Source of the DNA: Brevibacillus fortis
GTDB lineage: Bacteria; Bacillota; Bacilli; Brevibacillales; Brevibacillaceae
NCBI RefSeq assembly: GCF_003013395.1
Contig: NZ_PXZM01000011.1
Span: forward strand, 62,001-126,000
Direction: 5' to 3'
DNA: 64,000 bases
Part shown: piece by piece, positions 50,215 to 59,994 of the stretch
Numbering within the stretch: position 1 is the first letter of the stretch
How the letters are laid out: each line of letters begins with the position of its first letter
Notes under the pieces: model-generated
Databases searched by the model: none
The model's input: only the letters and a program-made list of their open reading frames with translations
What the model was told of the DNA's origin: nothing
Program-made: the position numbers and the translations under genes

Positions 50215-50439
50215 TTAATCGTAAATAGGTGACGAGGAATGATCCCATCCCCCTCTGTCTCCATTCACTGGCCCACGGGATTCAAGCTCATGGATGACTT
50301 TGACGTGAAGAGAGGCTCCTTCTGCACTGAGATAAGCTGCCAGTTGTGAAAAACTGTGATGGTAATAAAGCAGCTCATTCATTTCCCAATCAGCCAGTGG
50401 CACCATGGTTAATTCGGACAATTCCCGACCTATGTACAT
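50215..50439 (-). CDS. Small protein, unknown
   Basis: The 74-residue ORF uses ATG 50439, 8 bp after AGGAGGAA; a longer frame to 50514 has no site. The product is mixed helical, with a Tyr/His-rich middle (NELLYYHHSFSQLAAYLSAEG) and a disordered, Gly/Asp/Ser-rich end. It is cytoplasmic by composition. It converges on the chemoreceptor gene. No family recognised. Confidence 0.6.
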   Translation of the reverse strand: MYIGRELSELTMVPLADWEMNELLYYHHSFSQLAAYLSAEGASLHVKVIHELESRGPVNGDRGGWDHSSSPIYD

Positions 50440-50608
50440 CCTGCCATTCCTCCTTTTGTGGTAGTGTTTTGCCTGATACCGCGAGCTTAGTATGGCTATA
50501 GTTGAGAGGATCAAGTCATGCCGGGATTTTTTCCGCAGGTAGAAAAAGCGCAGGTGGAGTTGTATAATGAATAAGTGATTTTTATTTATTAGTACCTGCT
50601 ATTAATAG

Positions 50609-51394
<786 letters not shown>

Positions 51395-51512
51395 TCATTT
51401 ATTGGAGATGAAGTATGGAGTATGGAGTTGGAGACTTTGTGGTGTTGCGACACAAGACAAAGTTGTCCATGTGTTGTACAATAGAGGAAGAAGGTTACGA
51501 AGGAGGCAACAC

Positions 51513-51926
51513 ATGCTGATTCGTCCGTTTCGACTCGGTGACTATTCGGCTATCACACGTATTTGGCAGGAGACGGGGTTGGACCAATCGGACAAAGAGT
51601 CATTGAACGATTTGGCCCAGCATTTGGCTTGGGACAGCGATCTGGTAATGGTTGCAGAAATTGAAGGCACAGTTGTAGGGGTCGTGGTTGGCACGATTGA
51701 CGGAGCACGTGCCTATTTCTACAGATTGGCTGTACTTCCAGAGATGCAAGGCTCAGGTATTGGTCGCGAACTCGTTGAAGCAATTGAAAAGCGTTTCAAG
51801 CAACGAGGTGTCAATAACGTCTTGATCATGGTCAATCAATCAAATCCGGAAGTCCTTCCGTTTTACCTTTCACTTGGCTATGAAGTACAAAAATATGTTA
51901 CACTTTCCAAAAAGCTCTCTTCTTAA
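51513..51926 (+). CDS. GNAT-family N-acetyltransferase
   Basis: The 137-residue protein starts at ATG 51513, with AAGGAGG 7 bp upstream; a longer reading has no site. It shows the GNAT core: motif A at about 85-105 with LPEMQGSGIGRELVEAI (the Q/RxxGxG/A acetyl-CoA loop is QGSGIG), preceded by the VVVGTIDG and AYFYRLAV strands, and ends with FYLSLGYE. This single-domain form resembles RimI/YpeA. The acceptor substrate is unknown. It lies between fabL and the DUF402 gene, on the same strand. Confidence 0.88.
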   Translation: MLIRPFRLGDYSAITRIWQETGLDQSDKESLNDLAQHLAWDSDLVMVAEIEGTVVGVVVGTIDGARAYFYRLAVLPEMQGSGIGRELVEAIEKRFKQRGVNNVLIMVNQSNPEVLPFYLSLGYEVQKYVTLSKKLSS

Positions 51927-51974
51927 AGGAGGCTTGTCCCCATTCAAATAGAGAAGAGAAGAAAGGGGAGAGTC

Positions 51975-52511
51975 ATGTCACCAACTCCGGGCTCCAATAT
52001 CCGCATAGAAAGTTATAAACATGACCATTCGTTGCACCGCATATGGGACAAATCTACGTTGATTCATACCAGTGATGCGGTGGTGATTGGGGGAAATGAT
52101 CGGGTCAAGGTGACAGAAGCAGACGGGCGGGAATGGCGTACGCGTGAACCGGCCATTTGTACATTTGGTAGAGGCCAGTGGTTCAATACCATTGCCATGA
52201 TTCGTGATGACGGTATTTATTATTATTGCAACATTGGTTCTCCCTTCAGCATGAAGGGACAACTGCTAAGCTACATAGACTATGATCTCGACGTAAAAGT
52301 GTTTCCCGATATGACGTACTCGATTCTCGACGAAGAGGAGTTTCTTTTGCACAGCAAACAGATGAACTATCCTCCATTTGTTGTGGAAAGAGTGCAGACA
52401 GCATTGCGAGAGGTGCTGGATTGGGTAAGCGCACGGCGTGGCCCTTTTCAAAGCGGCTTCGTCCAACGTTGGTACGAGCGTTATCTTTTAGTACGAGATG
52501 ATGAGGAATAA
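51975..52511 (+). CDS. ygaC: DUF402 nucleoside phosphatase family protein, YgaC-like
   Basis: The 178-residue protein belongs to the DUF402/Ntdp family, with nucleoside tri- and diphosphatase activity described for members. Typical parts are WxRREPAICTFG-like TREPAICTFGRGQWFNTIAM (cut to EPAICTFG, QWFNTIAM), YYYCNIGSPF, and the metal-binding acidic segment SYIDYDLDVKVFPD. ATG 51975 follows GGGGAGAG. In B. subtilis ygaC lies beside ygaD, as here, supporting the name. Confidence 0.87.
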   Translation: MSPTPGSNIRIESYKHDHSLHRIWDKSTLIHTSDAVVIGGNDRVKVTEADGREWRTREPAICTFGRGQWFNTIAMIRDDGIYYYCNIGSPFSMKGQLLSYIDYDLDVKVFPDMTYSILDEEEFLLHSKQMNYPPFVVERVQTALREVLDWVSARRGPFQSGFVQRWYERYLLVRDDEE

Positions 52512-52568
52512 TCCCTTTCCCGAATGACCGGGGGAGGGATTTCCTTGTTTGCAAAGGAGGTATGATGC

Positions 52569-54350
52569 TTGAGCATACGCCGTTACTTGGCATATGTATG
52601 GCCCTATTGGAAACAAATCCTGGGCACCATATTCATTGGTATTATAAAATTTGCGATTCCACTTGCTCTGCCGCTACTCATCAAATACGTCATTGATGAC
52701 CTGCTGCCGAGTCCGCTTCCTCAAGAGGAAAAGCTGAAACAGTTGTTTTGGCTGATGCTCGGAGCCTTTTTGTTATTTACAGTCGTTCGTGCTCCTGTAG
52801 AATACATTCGGCAGTACTATGCACAGTGGGTATCCAGCCGCATCCTGTTTGACATTCGCAATCAATTATTTTCTCATTTGCAGCGACTGTCGATGCGCTA
52901 CTACAACAATACCAAGACCGGTGAGGTCATCTCCCGCGTCATTAACGATGTGGAATCAACCAAAAGCTTCGTGGAAACGGGACTGATGAATCTCTGGCTG
53001 GACCTGATTACGATCATCCTGACACTGGCGATCATGCTCTACATGGATGTGGAACTGACACTTGTGGCGATTGTCGTTTTCCCTTTGTACAGTATTTCTG
53101 TCAAATTTTTCTACAAGCGCTTGCGTCAATTAACCAAGGATCGTTCTGCGGCACTGGCGCGTTTGCAAGGGTATTTGTACGAACGCGTCAATGGGATGGC
53201 GCTCATCCGCAGCTTTGCCTTGGAGAAGCAGGAAAGCAAGGAATTCGCAAAGGAAAACAATCAGTTTTTGGATAAGGCACTGGCGCAAACACGCTGGAAT
53301 GCGCGAACTTTTGCTGTAATTAATACGGTGACGGATATCGCACCGCTCCTGGTCATTGCCTATGCTGGCTATCAAGTGATTGGCGGGAGCATGAGCGTAG
53401 GGACGTTGGTTGCGTTTTATGTTTATTTGGATCGCTTGTACACGCCGCTGCGACGCTTGGTCAATTCCAGTACGGTACTGACACAGGCAATTGCCTCGAT
53501 GGACCGGATGTTTGAGTTTATCGATGAAGCGTACGATATCGTTGACAAGCCAAATGCAGGGGAGCTGCCAGTAGACCCTGCAACCAAACGCATTCGCGGA
53601 GAAATCCGCTTTGAGAACGTGTCCTTCCGCTATCGGAAGAAAGGCCCTCTCGTCTTGAACAATGTGAATCTGAGCATCTCATCTGGTGAAACGGTTGCGA
53701 TTGTCGGGATGTCAGGCGGAGGAAAGTCTTCGCTGATCAGCTTGCTGCCGCGTTTTTGGGACGTGACAGAAGGGAAAATTACGATTGATGGCATCGATAT
53801 CCGCGATGTGAAGCAGCAAAATTTGCGTCACCATATCGGGATGGTGCAGCAAGATAATATTTTATTTAGTGAATCAGCAAAAGTGAATATTTTAATGGGC
53901 AATCCAGATGCAGATGACAGTGCTGTACAAGCAGCTGCGAAGGCGGCAAATGCCCATGACTTTATTAGTGAATTACCGAATGGTTACGATACTGAGCTGG
54001 GGGAGCGCGGTGTGAAGCTCTCGGGCGGGCAAAAGCAGCGAATCGCGATTGCGCGTGTTTTTCTGCGTGATCCGGGGATTCTGATTCTGGATGAAGCGAC
54101 GTCTGCACTTGACTTGGAATCTGAGCACACGATTCAGGAGTCATTGTCCAGATTGGCAAAAGGAAGAACTACTCTCATCGTGGCCCACCGACTTTCGACG
54201 ATTACCCATGCGGACAAAATCATTGTGATGAAAGAGGGACAAATCGTTGAGGAAGGTACGCACGAGCAATTGCTGGAGAGAAGGGGAGTATACTATGGCC
54301 TGTGGAGTGTGCAAGATTTAGGGAGTACATCCGACCCGCAACTGGGATAA
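52569..54350 (+). CDS. ygaD: ABC exporter, fused permease/ATPase, YgaD-like
   Basis: Half-transporter of 593 residues, expected to act as a homodimer exporting lipids or drugs. Six membrane helices (about 15-300) precede the ATPase: Walker A GMSGGGKSS (about 380-388), signature LSGGQKQRI (about 484-492), Walker B ILILDEATSALD (about 502-513) and the switch His in VAHRLSTI. The start is TTG 52569 behind AAAGGAGG; an overlapping ATG is out of frame. It follows the DUF402 gene as ygaD follows ygaC in Bacillus. Confidence 0.92.
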   Translation: MSIRRYLAYVWPYWKQILGTIFIGIIKFAIPLALPLLIKYVIDDLLPSPLPQEEKLKQLFWLMLGAFLLFTVVRAPVEYIRQYYAQWVSSRILFDIRNQLFSHLQRLSMRYYNNTKTGEVISRVINDVESTKSFVETGLMNLWLDLITIILTLAIMLYMDVELTLVAIVVFPLYSISVKFFYKRLRQLTKDRSAALARLQGYLYERVNGMALIRSFALEKQESKEFAKENNQFLDKALAQTRWNARTFAVINTVTDIAPLLVIAYAGYQVIGGSMSVGTLVAFYVYLDRLYTPLRRLVNSSTVLTQAIASMDRMFEFIDEAYDIVDKPNAGELPVDPATKRIRGEIRFENVSFRYRKKGPLVLNNVNLSISSGETVAIVGMSGGGKSSLISLLPRFWDVTEGKITIDGIDIRDVKQQNLRHHIGMVQQDNILFSESAKVNILMGNPDADDSAVQAAAKAANAHDFISELPNGYDTELGERGVKLSGGQKQRIAIARVFLRDPGILILDEATSALDLESEHTIQESLSRLAKGRTTLIVAHRLSTITHADKIIVMKEGQIVEEGTHEQLLERRGVYYGLWSVQDLGSTSDPQLG

Positions 54351-54374
54351 GCAGATGGGATTGGAGGAAATCCG

Positions 54375-55595
54375 ATGGAGATATGGCGCCGTAATTTATA
54401 TGTACTCTGCGGATCGTTGTTTTTCGTCATGGTGGCGATGAGCATGATCATGCCTTTTTTACCGCTTTACATTCAGCAGGATTTCGGAATTGAAGACCCT
54501 CATCAGGTCACGGCTTGGGCGGGGATTATTTTTGGAGCCAACTTTTTGACGGCTGGCCTGGTCTCTCCTATCTGGGGAAATTTGGCGGATAAGCACGGGC
54601 GCAAGATCATGATTTTGCGCTCGGGTTTTTTCATGTCCATTACTATGGCACTGACCGGTTTTGCCGGAAGTCTGTGGCAGCTGTTGGCTCTTCGTTTGCT
54701 CAATGGACTCGTTGGGGGAATCATCCCTGCCAGCACCGCATTAGTAGCATCATCCGTACCAAAAGAACGAATTGGCTGGGCAACGGGGTTGCTTCAGTCT
54801 TTTATTACGGCCGGAACCATTATGGGACCGCTATTTGGCGGTGTTCTTGCGGAGAAGATTGGCTTTCGGATGATTTTTGTGATTACCGGTTGCGTATTAT
54901 TGCTGGCGACCTTGGTCATTACGTTTATGGTGAAAGAGAATTTTGTTCCACCTGAAAAAAAGGAACGGTCGAGTCTGCGGCAAGATTTTCAGATGATCTT
55001 CTCTTCCAAAGAACTCCCGGCGCTCTTTTTTGTAACCGTAATGATCCAGTTTGCGTTGTTTAGCATTATCCCTGTGTTGCCGATCTACATTTCGCAATTG
55101 GTTGGATCAGAAGGGGCAAAGGTAGCGCTTTGGGCTGGAATTGTCCAAGCATGCATGGGGGTCGCAAACGTTTTTGCCTCACCGCAGCTGGGACGTTTAG
55201 GAGATCGGTTCGGTTCGCAAAAGGTGCTGTTGTTCTCGCTTTTGGCTGCCGCAATCATCTTTATTCCACAAGGCTTAGTACATACGGTATGGCAATTGGT
55301 CGCGCTTAGGTTTTTGTTAGGCTTGTCTCTAGGAGGTTTGCTTCCATCCGTCAATGCTTTGCTGCGACGAGCAACACCAGTGCATATGGTCAGTCGCGTC
55401 TACGGCTATAATAACAGCTTCGTCAGTATCGGCAGCATGCTCGGCCCGATGATTGGCGGCTTTTTGGCAGGCTATGTGAGCATTAGTGGAGTCTTCTATA
55501 TGACGAGTGCTTTCTTGTTTATTAACGCAGGCTGGGTATACTACAGCTTTTTCCGAAACAAATCTGTACAGCATTCTGATTCTGGAATAGAATAA
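54375..55595 (+). CDS. MFS multidrug exporter, DHA1/MdtG-like
   Basis: The 406-residue protein has about 12 membrane helices, the loop motif A GNLADKHGRKIMILRSG (about 68-84) and motif C-like GPLFGGVLAEKIGFR in helix 5. The pattern matches 12-helix DHA1 drug:proton antiporters of the MdtG/YfmO kind. ATG 54375 follows GGAGG and lies 24 bp after the ABC exporter gene, so the two export systems may be co-transcribed. Substrate unknown. Confidence 0.9.
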   Translation: MEIWRRNLYVLCGSLFFVMVAMSMIMPFLPLYIQQDFGIEDPHQVTAWAGIIFGANFLTAGLVSPIWGNLADKHGRKIMILRSGFFMSITMALTGFAGSLWQLLALRLLNGLVGGIIPASTALVASSVPKERIGWATGLLQSFITAGTIMGPLFGGVLAEKIGFRMIFVITGCVLLLATLVITFMVKENFVPPEKKERSSLRQDFQMIFSSKELPALFFVTVMIQFALFSIIPVLPIYISQLVGSEGAKVALWAGIVQACMGVANVFASPQLGRLGDRFGSQKVLLFSLLAAAIIFIPQGLVHTVWQLVALRFLLGLSLGGLLPSVNALLRRATPVHMVSRVYGYNNSFVSIGSMLGPMIGGFLAGYVSISGVFYMTSAFLFINAGWVYYSFFRNKSVQHSDSGIE

Positions 55596-55711
55596 GAGGT
55601 AATTTTTGCGAAAAGAGGTGCACCTCCATTGTGATGGCGAGTCGGTGTGAATAACTTCATATTCCATCAGGACGTATAGGCTGGTCCTGAACCGACAGGA
55701 GGGTGTGCTTC

Positions 55712-56941
55712 ATGTGGCATCGACGCTTTATTTGCCTCTGGGCGGGTCAGACATTGGCCAACCTTGGGGATGTATTTTATATTGTCGCGTTTATTTCGGT
55801 CATGTACGCTGCAACGGGCTCCGTCATGTACACGGCGTTTATACCGGTTGTCATCGTAGCTTCGCAATCTGTGAGCAGCGTGTTGGCCCCGTTGGTGTTT
55901 CAGCGATTGTCGTTGTCGGGTATGCTCGTGCTGTCGCAAGGCTTGAAGACGATACTCTTGGCTGTCGCCTCATTTGCTGTCGGCAGCGGTGTGGGGGAGC
56001 ATGGAGAGTGGATCTGGCTGTTGTTCGGATTGGGGTCAGCCATTGCCTTTATGGATGGCTGGGCAAATCCTGCGCGCAATGCCATGGTACCGCGCTTGGT
56101 AGGGCGAGAAGACCTTATGCGTGCGAATGGGGTGCTTGCCACCTCGGATCAAACCGTTCATTTTACTGGCTGGGCAGCAGGCGGGTTACTCGTTTCTTGG
56201 TTGGGAGCGAATATTGTTCTGTGGGGAACCGTTGGTGCCTACGTAGTGGCAACGATCGCGATGACAGGCATTGCACCAGCAAGCGAAAAGCTGCGTGAAG
56301 AACAGGCAGCTAAGACGGCAACAAATTGGCTCACTGGATGGAAAACGATTCGCGACGTGCCCGTACTGCGACTACTGGTCGCGATGGATGTCGTGATCGG
56401 CTTGTCCGGGGGTGTGTGGATCGCTGCGATTATGCTGCCATTTGTCCTCGATGTGCTTGGACAAGGAGAAGAATGGTGGGGCTATATCAATGCTGGTTAC
56501 ATGCAAGGAGCCATTGTCGGTGGGACACTGCTTTTGATGTATGCGGAGCGGATGCGACGCCATTTATTTCGCTGGATCGTCTGCGGTACGATAGGTGTCG
56601 GATTCTTCACCTTTTGTTTTGGCAGCAGTACAAACGCTCTGTTGGCACTGTTGTTTTCCTTTGCACTGGGCCCGTTTTTGGAAATGATGCATGTAAGCAA
56701 GCAGACACTTTTGCAGCAAGTGACAGAAGAATCAGCACTACCTTATGTCATGTCAGCAAAGGGGACGATTGATTTACTCGTTTTTGGTGCTTCTGCCTTG
56801 GCGATGGGGGCTATCGCTGAATGGCAGGGAGTCCGGGCTGTTTATTATGTATCTGCTGGGTTGTTACTTGTCGCTTTCCTTTTGGCGTTGCGCTTGCACA
56901 AAAAGCAAACGGAGCATACGAGCGGGGCTTCCTTAACCTAA
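55712..56941 (+). CDS. MFS transporter
   Basis: A second MFS protein, 409 residues from ATG 55712, 6 bp after AGGAGGG (a GTG at 55703 would abut the site). About 12 helices; the N-terminal WAGQTLANLGDVFY pattern and weak motif A place it near the MFS_3/EntS-like group rather than classic DHA1. The 115-bp gap from the previous gene contains a 12-bp palindrome GAGGTGCACCTC (55615-55626) that may be regulatory. A strong terminator follows. Substrate unknown. Confidence 0.87.
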   Translation: MWHRRFICLWAGQTLANLGDVFYIVAFISVMYAATGSVMYTAFIPVVIVASQSVSSVLAPLVFQRLSLSGMLVLSQGLKTILLAVASFAVGSGVGEHGEWIWLLFGLGSAIAFMDGWANPARNAMVPRLVGREDLMRANGVLATSDQTVHFTGWAAGGLLVSWLGANIVLWGTVGAYVVATIAMTGIAPASEKLREEQAAKTATNWLTGWKTIRDVPVLRLLVAMDVVIGLSGGVWIAAIMLPFVLDVLGQGEEWWGYINAGYMQGAIVGGTLLLMYAERMRRHLFRWIVCGTIGVGFFTFCFGSSTNALLALLFSFALGPFLEMMHVSKQTLLQQVTEESALPYVMSAKGTIDLLVFGASALAMGAIAEWQGVRAVYYVSAGLLLVAFLLALRLHKKQTEHTSGASLT

Positions 56942-56949
56942 AATACTAG

Positions 56950-56997
56950 CAGGCTGTCTTATCCGTAGATTTTTCTACTGGTAAGGCAGCCTTTTTT
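56950..56997 (+). terminator. Terminator of the second MFS gene
   Basis: AGGCTGTCTTA and TAAGGCAGCCT pair and are followed by six Ts. The next coding frame begins directly after it. Confidence 0.83.
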
Positions 56998-57002
56998 GAT
57001 GA

Positions 57003-57542
57003 TATACGAACGAAGCTGGGCGATATGGACAGGCTGACGCATTGTTTGAAGCGTTGGTGAAGCATTTGGAAGGCGTGCCGCATACCAGCATCCGGTTGCG
57101 AGAGAAAAACATTCGCCCGATTCACGACCAAAGGCATGACGAGGGAGGCTTCGATACAGTCGTGGATGATTACGATGAAGTGACAGAAGCGGTGCTTTCC
57201 CATGATTTTCTGATTTTCTCTACGCCGATCTATTGGTACGGTATGTCCGGTCATATGAAAAACTATGTGGATCGCTGGTCGCAGAGCTTGCGTGACAAGC
57301 GCTATTCCTTCAAGGAATCTCTCGGGCAAAAGCAGGCGTATGTCATTGCGACTGGCGGAGACCAGCCCAGATTGAAGGGGCTGCCACTGATTCAGCAGTT
57401 TCAGTATGTGTTTTCTTTTGTAGGAATGCCATTTGCGGGTTATATCATTGGGGAAGGCAACAAGCCTGGTGATGTATTGTCAGATCTACGGGCATTAGAG
57501 GAAGTGAAGATTTTTAATGAGTGGTTAAAAGCCAAACAATAG
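57003..57542 (+). pseudogene. NADPH-dependent flavoprotein gene, 5'-truncated
   Basis: The frame encodes most of a flavodoxin-like NAD(P)H oxidoreductase: DFLIFSTPIYWYGMSGHMKNYVDRW (cut to its core STPIYWYGMSG) is the FMN-loop signature, and VIATGGDQP follows. The first beta strand and the phosphate-binding GS loop are missing; the frame opens at 57003, right after the previous gene's terminator, and lacks ATG or GTG. The only start codon is TTG 57042, with a poor site, giving 166 residues. The 5' end was probably lost by deletion; weak expression from TTG remains possible. Confidence 0.6.
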
Positions 57543-57556
57543 CGTATCGTACGACA

Positions 57557-57582
57557 AAAGACCGGAAGCAATTCCGGTCTTT
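57557..57582 (+). terminator. Terminator after the truncated flavoprotein gene
   Basis: AAAGACCGGAA-GC-AATTCCGGTCTTT forms a perfect hairpin, usable in both directions. Confidence 0.82.
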
Positions 57583-57603
57583 CGCTTTGTTATCTTTAGC
57601 GGA

Positions 57604-58026
57604 TTATGAGGCAAAGCTGTCTAGTTCGGTTATGGTACCAGAATGGAATAGACTTTTCCGAACACCCTTTGCATCATAGGTATAATGGGTATAGACCAGC
57701 ATCCTATTAAAATCCGCAATTTGGCTGACGGTGTAGACTTCTTCCAGCCAATACATAAAATATACGCAAGGAGCTATCTCCACGTAATTGAATGTGTAGT
57801 AACCATTGAATCCCTTATGCGGTCCAGCAATCCCTACATCATGCCGATGAGTAGAGTCAAAGAAATGAATGATAAATACATTGCCATCTTCATAATCGTA
57901 TCGAAAGGTCTTACCAGCGTATACAGGGAGTAGATGACTGTATTGTACATACTGAAAATTTGGATGATAAGGATAGGGAAGCGACACAGGATAACCCATA
58001 TTGGGAAAATACGTTGGGTGATGCAT
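57604..58026 (-). CDS. MoaF/calycin-like protein
   Basis: A 140-residue protein from ATG 58026 with AGGAGGAG upstream. After a Tyr/Pro/His-rich N terminus (1-35), a calycin-like barrel pattern follows: GKTFRYDYEDGNVFIIHFFD, then KGFNGYYTFNYVEIAPCVYFMYWLEE and a closing strand pair. This resembles the C-terminal part of MoaF and phenolic-acid-decarboxylase-like folds, which bind small organic molecules. The length is less than full MoaF. The Pro-rich start could be a spore or surface feature. Function not known. Confidence 0.6.
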   Translation of the reverse strand: MHHPTYFPNMGYPVSLPYPYHPNFQYVQYSHLLPVYAGKTFRYDYEDGNVFIIHFFDSTHRHDVGIAGPHKGFNGYYTFNYVEIAPCVYFMYWLEEVYTVSQIADFNRMLVYTHYTYDAKGVRKSLFHSGTITELDSFAS

Positions 58027-58121
58027 ACCAATCTCCTCCTTTTGTAAGCAATATATGTAAAACATAGGTGTATGCTCTGAGTGGAATGCCCAATTAAGCT
58101 AAGGGTCTTCATTCGTTCAAT

Positions 58122-58178
58122 AAAAAAACAGCGGCCAGTCTAAGCCTTGATTTTCAGATCTTAGGTAGCCGCTGTTTC
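58122..58178 (-). terminator. Terminator of the 3-hydroxyisobutyrate dehydrogenase-like gene
   Basis: On the minus strand AAACAGCGGC ... CTAAG pairs with CTTAG ... GCCGCTGTTT, followed by seven Ts. Confidence 0.83.
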
Positions 58179-58207
58179 ATTTATTAGGGTCAGTCTAAAT
58201 GTGAAAC

Positions 58208-59059
58208 CTATTTTCCACCGAGGTGACGCAGGAGCGCCATCAAATCCAACTCTCCCAATCCTTCTTCTAACGCATGACGATAAGTCGCATTTACGGACTC
58301 AGCGAGTGGCGTAGAGACGCCTGCTTCGTTCGCAAGTCGAAGGTCCTTAGCCATGTGCTTCAGGGCAAAGGCAGCAGGATAATCATCTGCGAGAATCGAG
58401 GCCGCTTTTCCGCGAATGAGAGGGGTCCCCACGGCGCTCTCGGAAATGATGTCCAGCATTTGCTCTGTACCGATACCGAGTGAGCGAGCGAACAGCAGTG
58501 TCTCAGAGACACCTTGTACCGTAATGCCAAGCAACAGATTGATCGCCAGCTTGGCAGACGTGCCCGCACCGTTTGGTCCCAAATAAAAGGCTGCTTTGCC
58601 CAGCTTGTCCAGCATGGGCTTGGCTATCTCATAATCTGCCAGCTCGCCGCCTACCATGATGACGAGCTTCCCTTCTTTTGCAGGTCCTACACTGCCAGAG
58701 ACGGGTGCATCGAGAAAGCGCAGTCCGGCTTGTTTGGCTTGCTCTGCGATAAAACGGGAAGTATCCGGTGAAATGGTACTCATGTCCACCGCCAGCTTAT
58801 CTTGCACGGGAAGACTCAGGAGACCATCTGAGCCCGAATAGATTGCTTTTACAGCATCATCGTCACTTACCATGGTGAACAGGACATCGCTTTGTGCTAC
58901 CAGCTCGGACAAAGTCGCAGTCTCTTTTGCACCCAATGCCACCAATGGTGCAGCTTTTCCCGGTGTACGATTCCAGACTCGCACGTCGTAACCTGCAGCC
59001 AGTAGATTGCTAGCCATTGGAATGCCCATGTTACCCAAACCAATCCAACCGATGATCAT
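58208..59059 (-). CDS. Beta-hydroxyacid dehydrogenase (3-hydroxyisobutyrate dehydrogenase family)
   Basis: NAD(P)-dependent oxidoreductase of 283 residues. The Rossmann loop GLGNMGIPMA is at 7-16, the substrate-binding DAPVSGSVGPAKEG at 117-130, and catalytic lysine K170 in GAGTSAKLAINLLLG. The length and motifs match the HIBADH/GLYR/tartronate semialdehyde reductase family; NRT after strand 2 (30-32) hints at NADP use. It lies just after the comER-like gene on the same strand and may be co-transcribed. The natural substrate is not predictable. Confidence 0.92.
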   Translation of the reverse strand: MIIGWIGLGNMGIPMASNLLAAGYDVRVWNRTPGKAAPLVALGAKETATLSELVAQSDVLFTMVSDDDAVKAIYSGSDGLLSLPVQDKLAVDMSTISPDTSRFIAEQAKQAGLRFLDAPVSGSVGPAKEGKLVIMVGGELADYEIAKPMLDKLGKAAFYLGPNGAGTSAKLAINLLLGITVQGVSETLLFARSLGIGTEQMLDIISESAVGTPLIRGKAASILADDYPAAFALKHMAKDLRLANEAGVSTPLAESVNATYRHALEEGLGELDLMALLRHLGGK

Positions 59060-59082
59060 CGTCTTGTTCTCCTATCCGCGAT

Positions 59083-59898
59083 TTATGCTTTTATTTGTTG
59101 TTGGACAAGTATCTTCAAAGCAGCGTGCTTGGATTCTGTCATCGCAAACAACTCGTCAAAACCAGAAGGAAGAGTCTTATCAAGAACACGCAAGCCTTCC
59201 TCGGTAATGCCACCTTTGGTTGCAACACGCTCGATCAGCTGGTCGAAGCTAAGCTGTTCGTTTATTAACAAAAGAGCTGTTCCTAGCATCGTTTCCACCA
59301 ACATGCTTCTGGCAGTATCCAGGTCAAGCTCTGGTGTTTTGCGTACGGCTGCCTGCGCGAACGAATCAAGAATGCCTGCCATCAGTCCTGGTGCGCTGCT
59401 GGTGAGGATCGTCGCTGTTTCGATCTCGACCTCGGATACTTCCTGTGATTGACTAATGGAAGACAGGAGAGTGAGAAGCTCATTGCGATCCTCTGCACTT
59501 GTTTTACTGCTACATGTAAATAACGATACACCATGCAGCTCTTGCGAAGTGACTGTAGGAATTACCTTACTCACGGCACCAGCGTGGACGGTTTCCAAAT
59601 CATCGATGCTCACACCTGCTGCCACAGAAACAATATGTACACTTGCAGGGATAGACAACTCACGCAGAACAGGCAGGATATCCAGCGGCTTTGTGCAGAG
59701 AAAGACCAGACTTGCCTGGTCGCACACCTCTTGCGCACTTTCGGCTATGAGAATGCCATGTGCTGCTTGCAGATTTTCCGCTTTTTCTCTCGTTCGATTG
59801 AAGACGGTTATATGCTCGGGCTGGATCACACCGCTTTTACAGAGTGATTTCACCAGCATTTGTCCCATACTGCCTAATCCAATGATTCCAATTCGCAT
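59083..59898 (-). CDS. comER: ComER / pyrroline-5-carboxylate reductase family protein
   Basis: The 271-residue protein begins at ATG 59898 after GGGGGG. It has the ProC-type Rossmann loop GIIGLGSMGQML (4-15), VFNRTREKAENL, and the FLCTKPLDILPVL segment, with the helical dimer domain at about 165-270. The family includes ProC and ComER; ComER of Bacillus is involved in competence and sporulation timing rather than proline synthesis. Choice of ComER rests on divergence from ProC motifs (no KPQ), so proC remains possible. Confidence 0.8.
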   Translation of the reverse strand: MRIGIIGLGSMGQMLVKSLCKSGVIQPEHITVFNRTREKAENLQAAHGILIAESAQEVCDQASLVFLCTKPLDILPVLRELSIPASVHIVSVAAGVSIDDLETVHAGAVSKVIPTVTSQELHGVSLFTCSSKTSAEDRNELLTLLSSISQSQEVSEVEIETATILTSSAPGLMAGILDSFAQAAVRKTPELDLDTARSMLVETMLGTALLLINEQLSFDQLIERVATKGGITEEGLRVLDKTLPSGFDELFAMTESKHAALKILVQQQIKA

Positions 59899-59939
59899 GT
59901 GGAAAACCCCCCGTCTCATTGTAACGTAGCCAAATGAAA

Positions 59940-59975
59940 AAAGGTACAGCCTCCCATGCAAGAGAGCTGTACCTT
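59940..59975 (-). terminator. Terminator of the yugP-like gene
   Basis: On the minus strand AAAGGTACAGCT and GGCTGTACCTTT pair, followed by TTTTC. It separates the protease gene from comER. Confidence 0.82.
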
Positions 59976-59994
59976 TGCAGTTTCGATTAACGGT

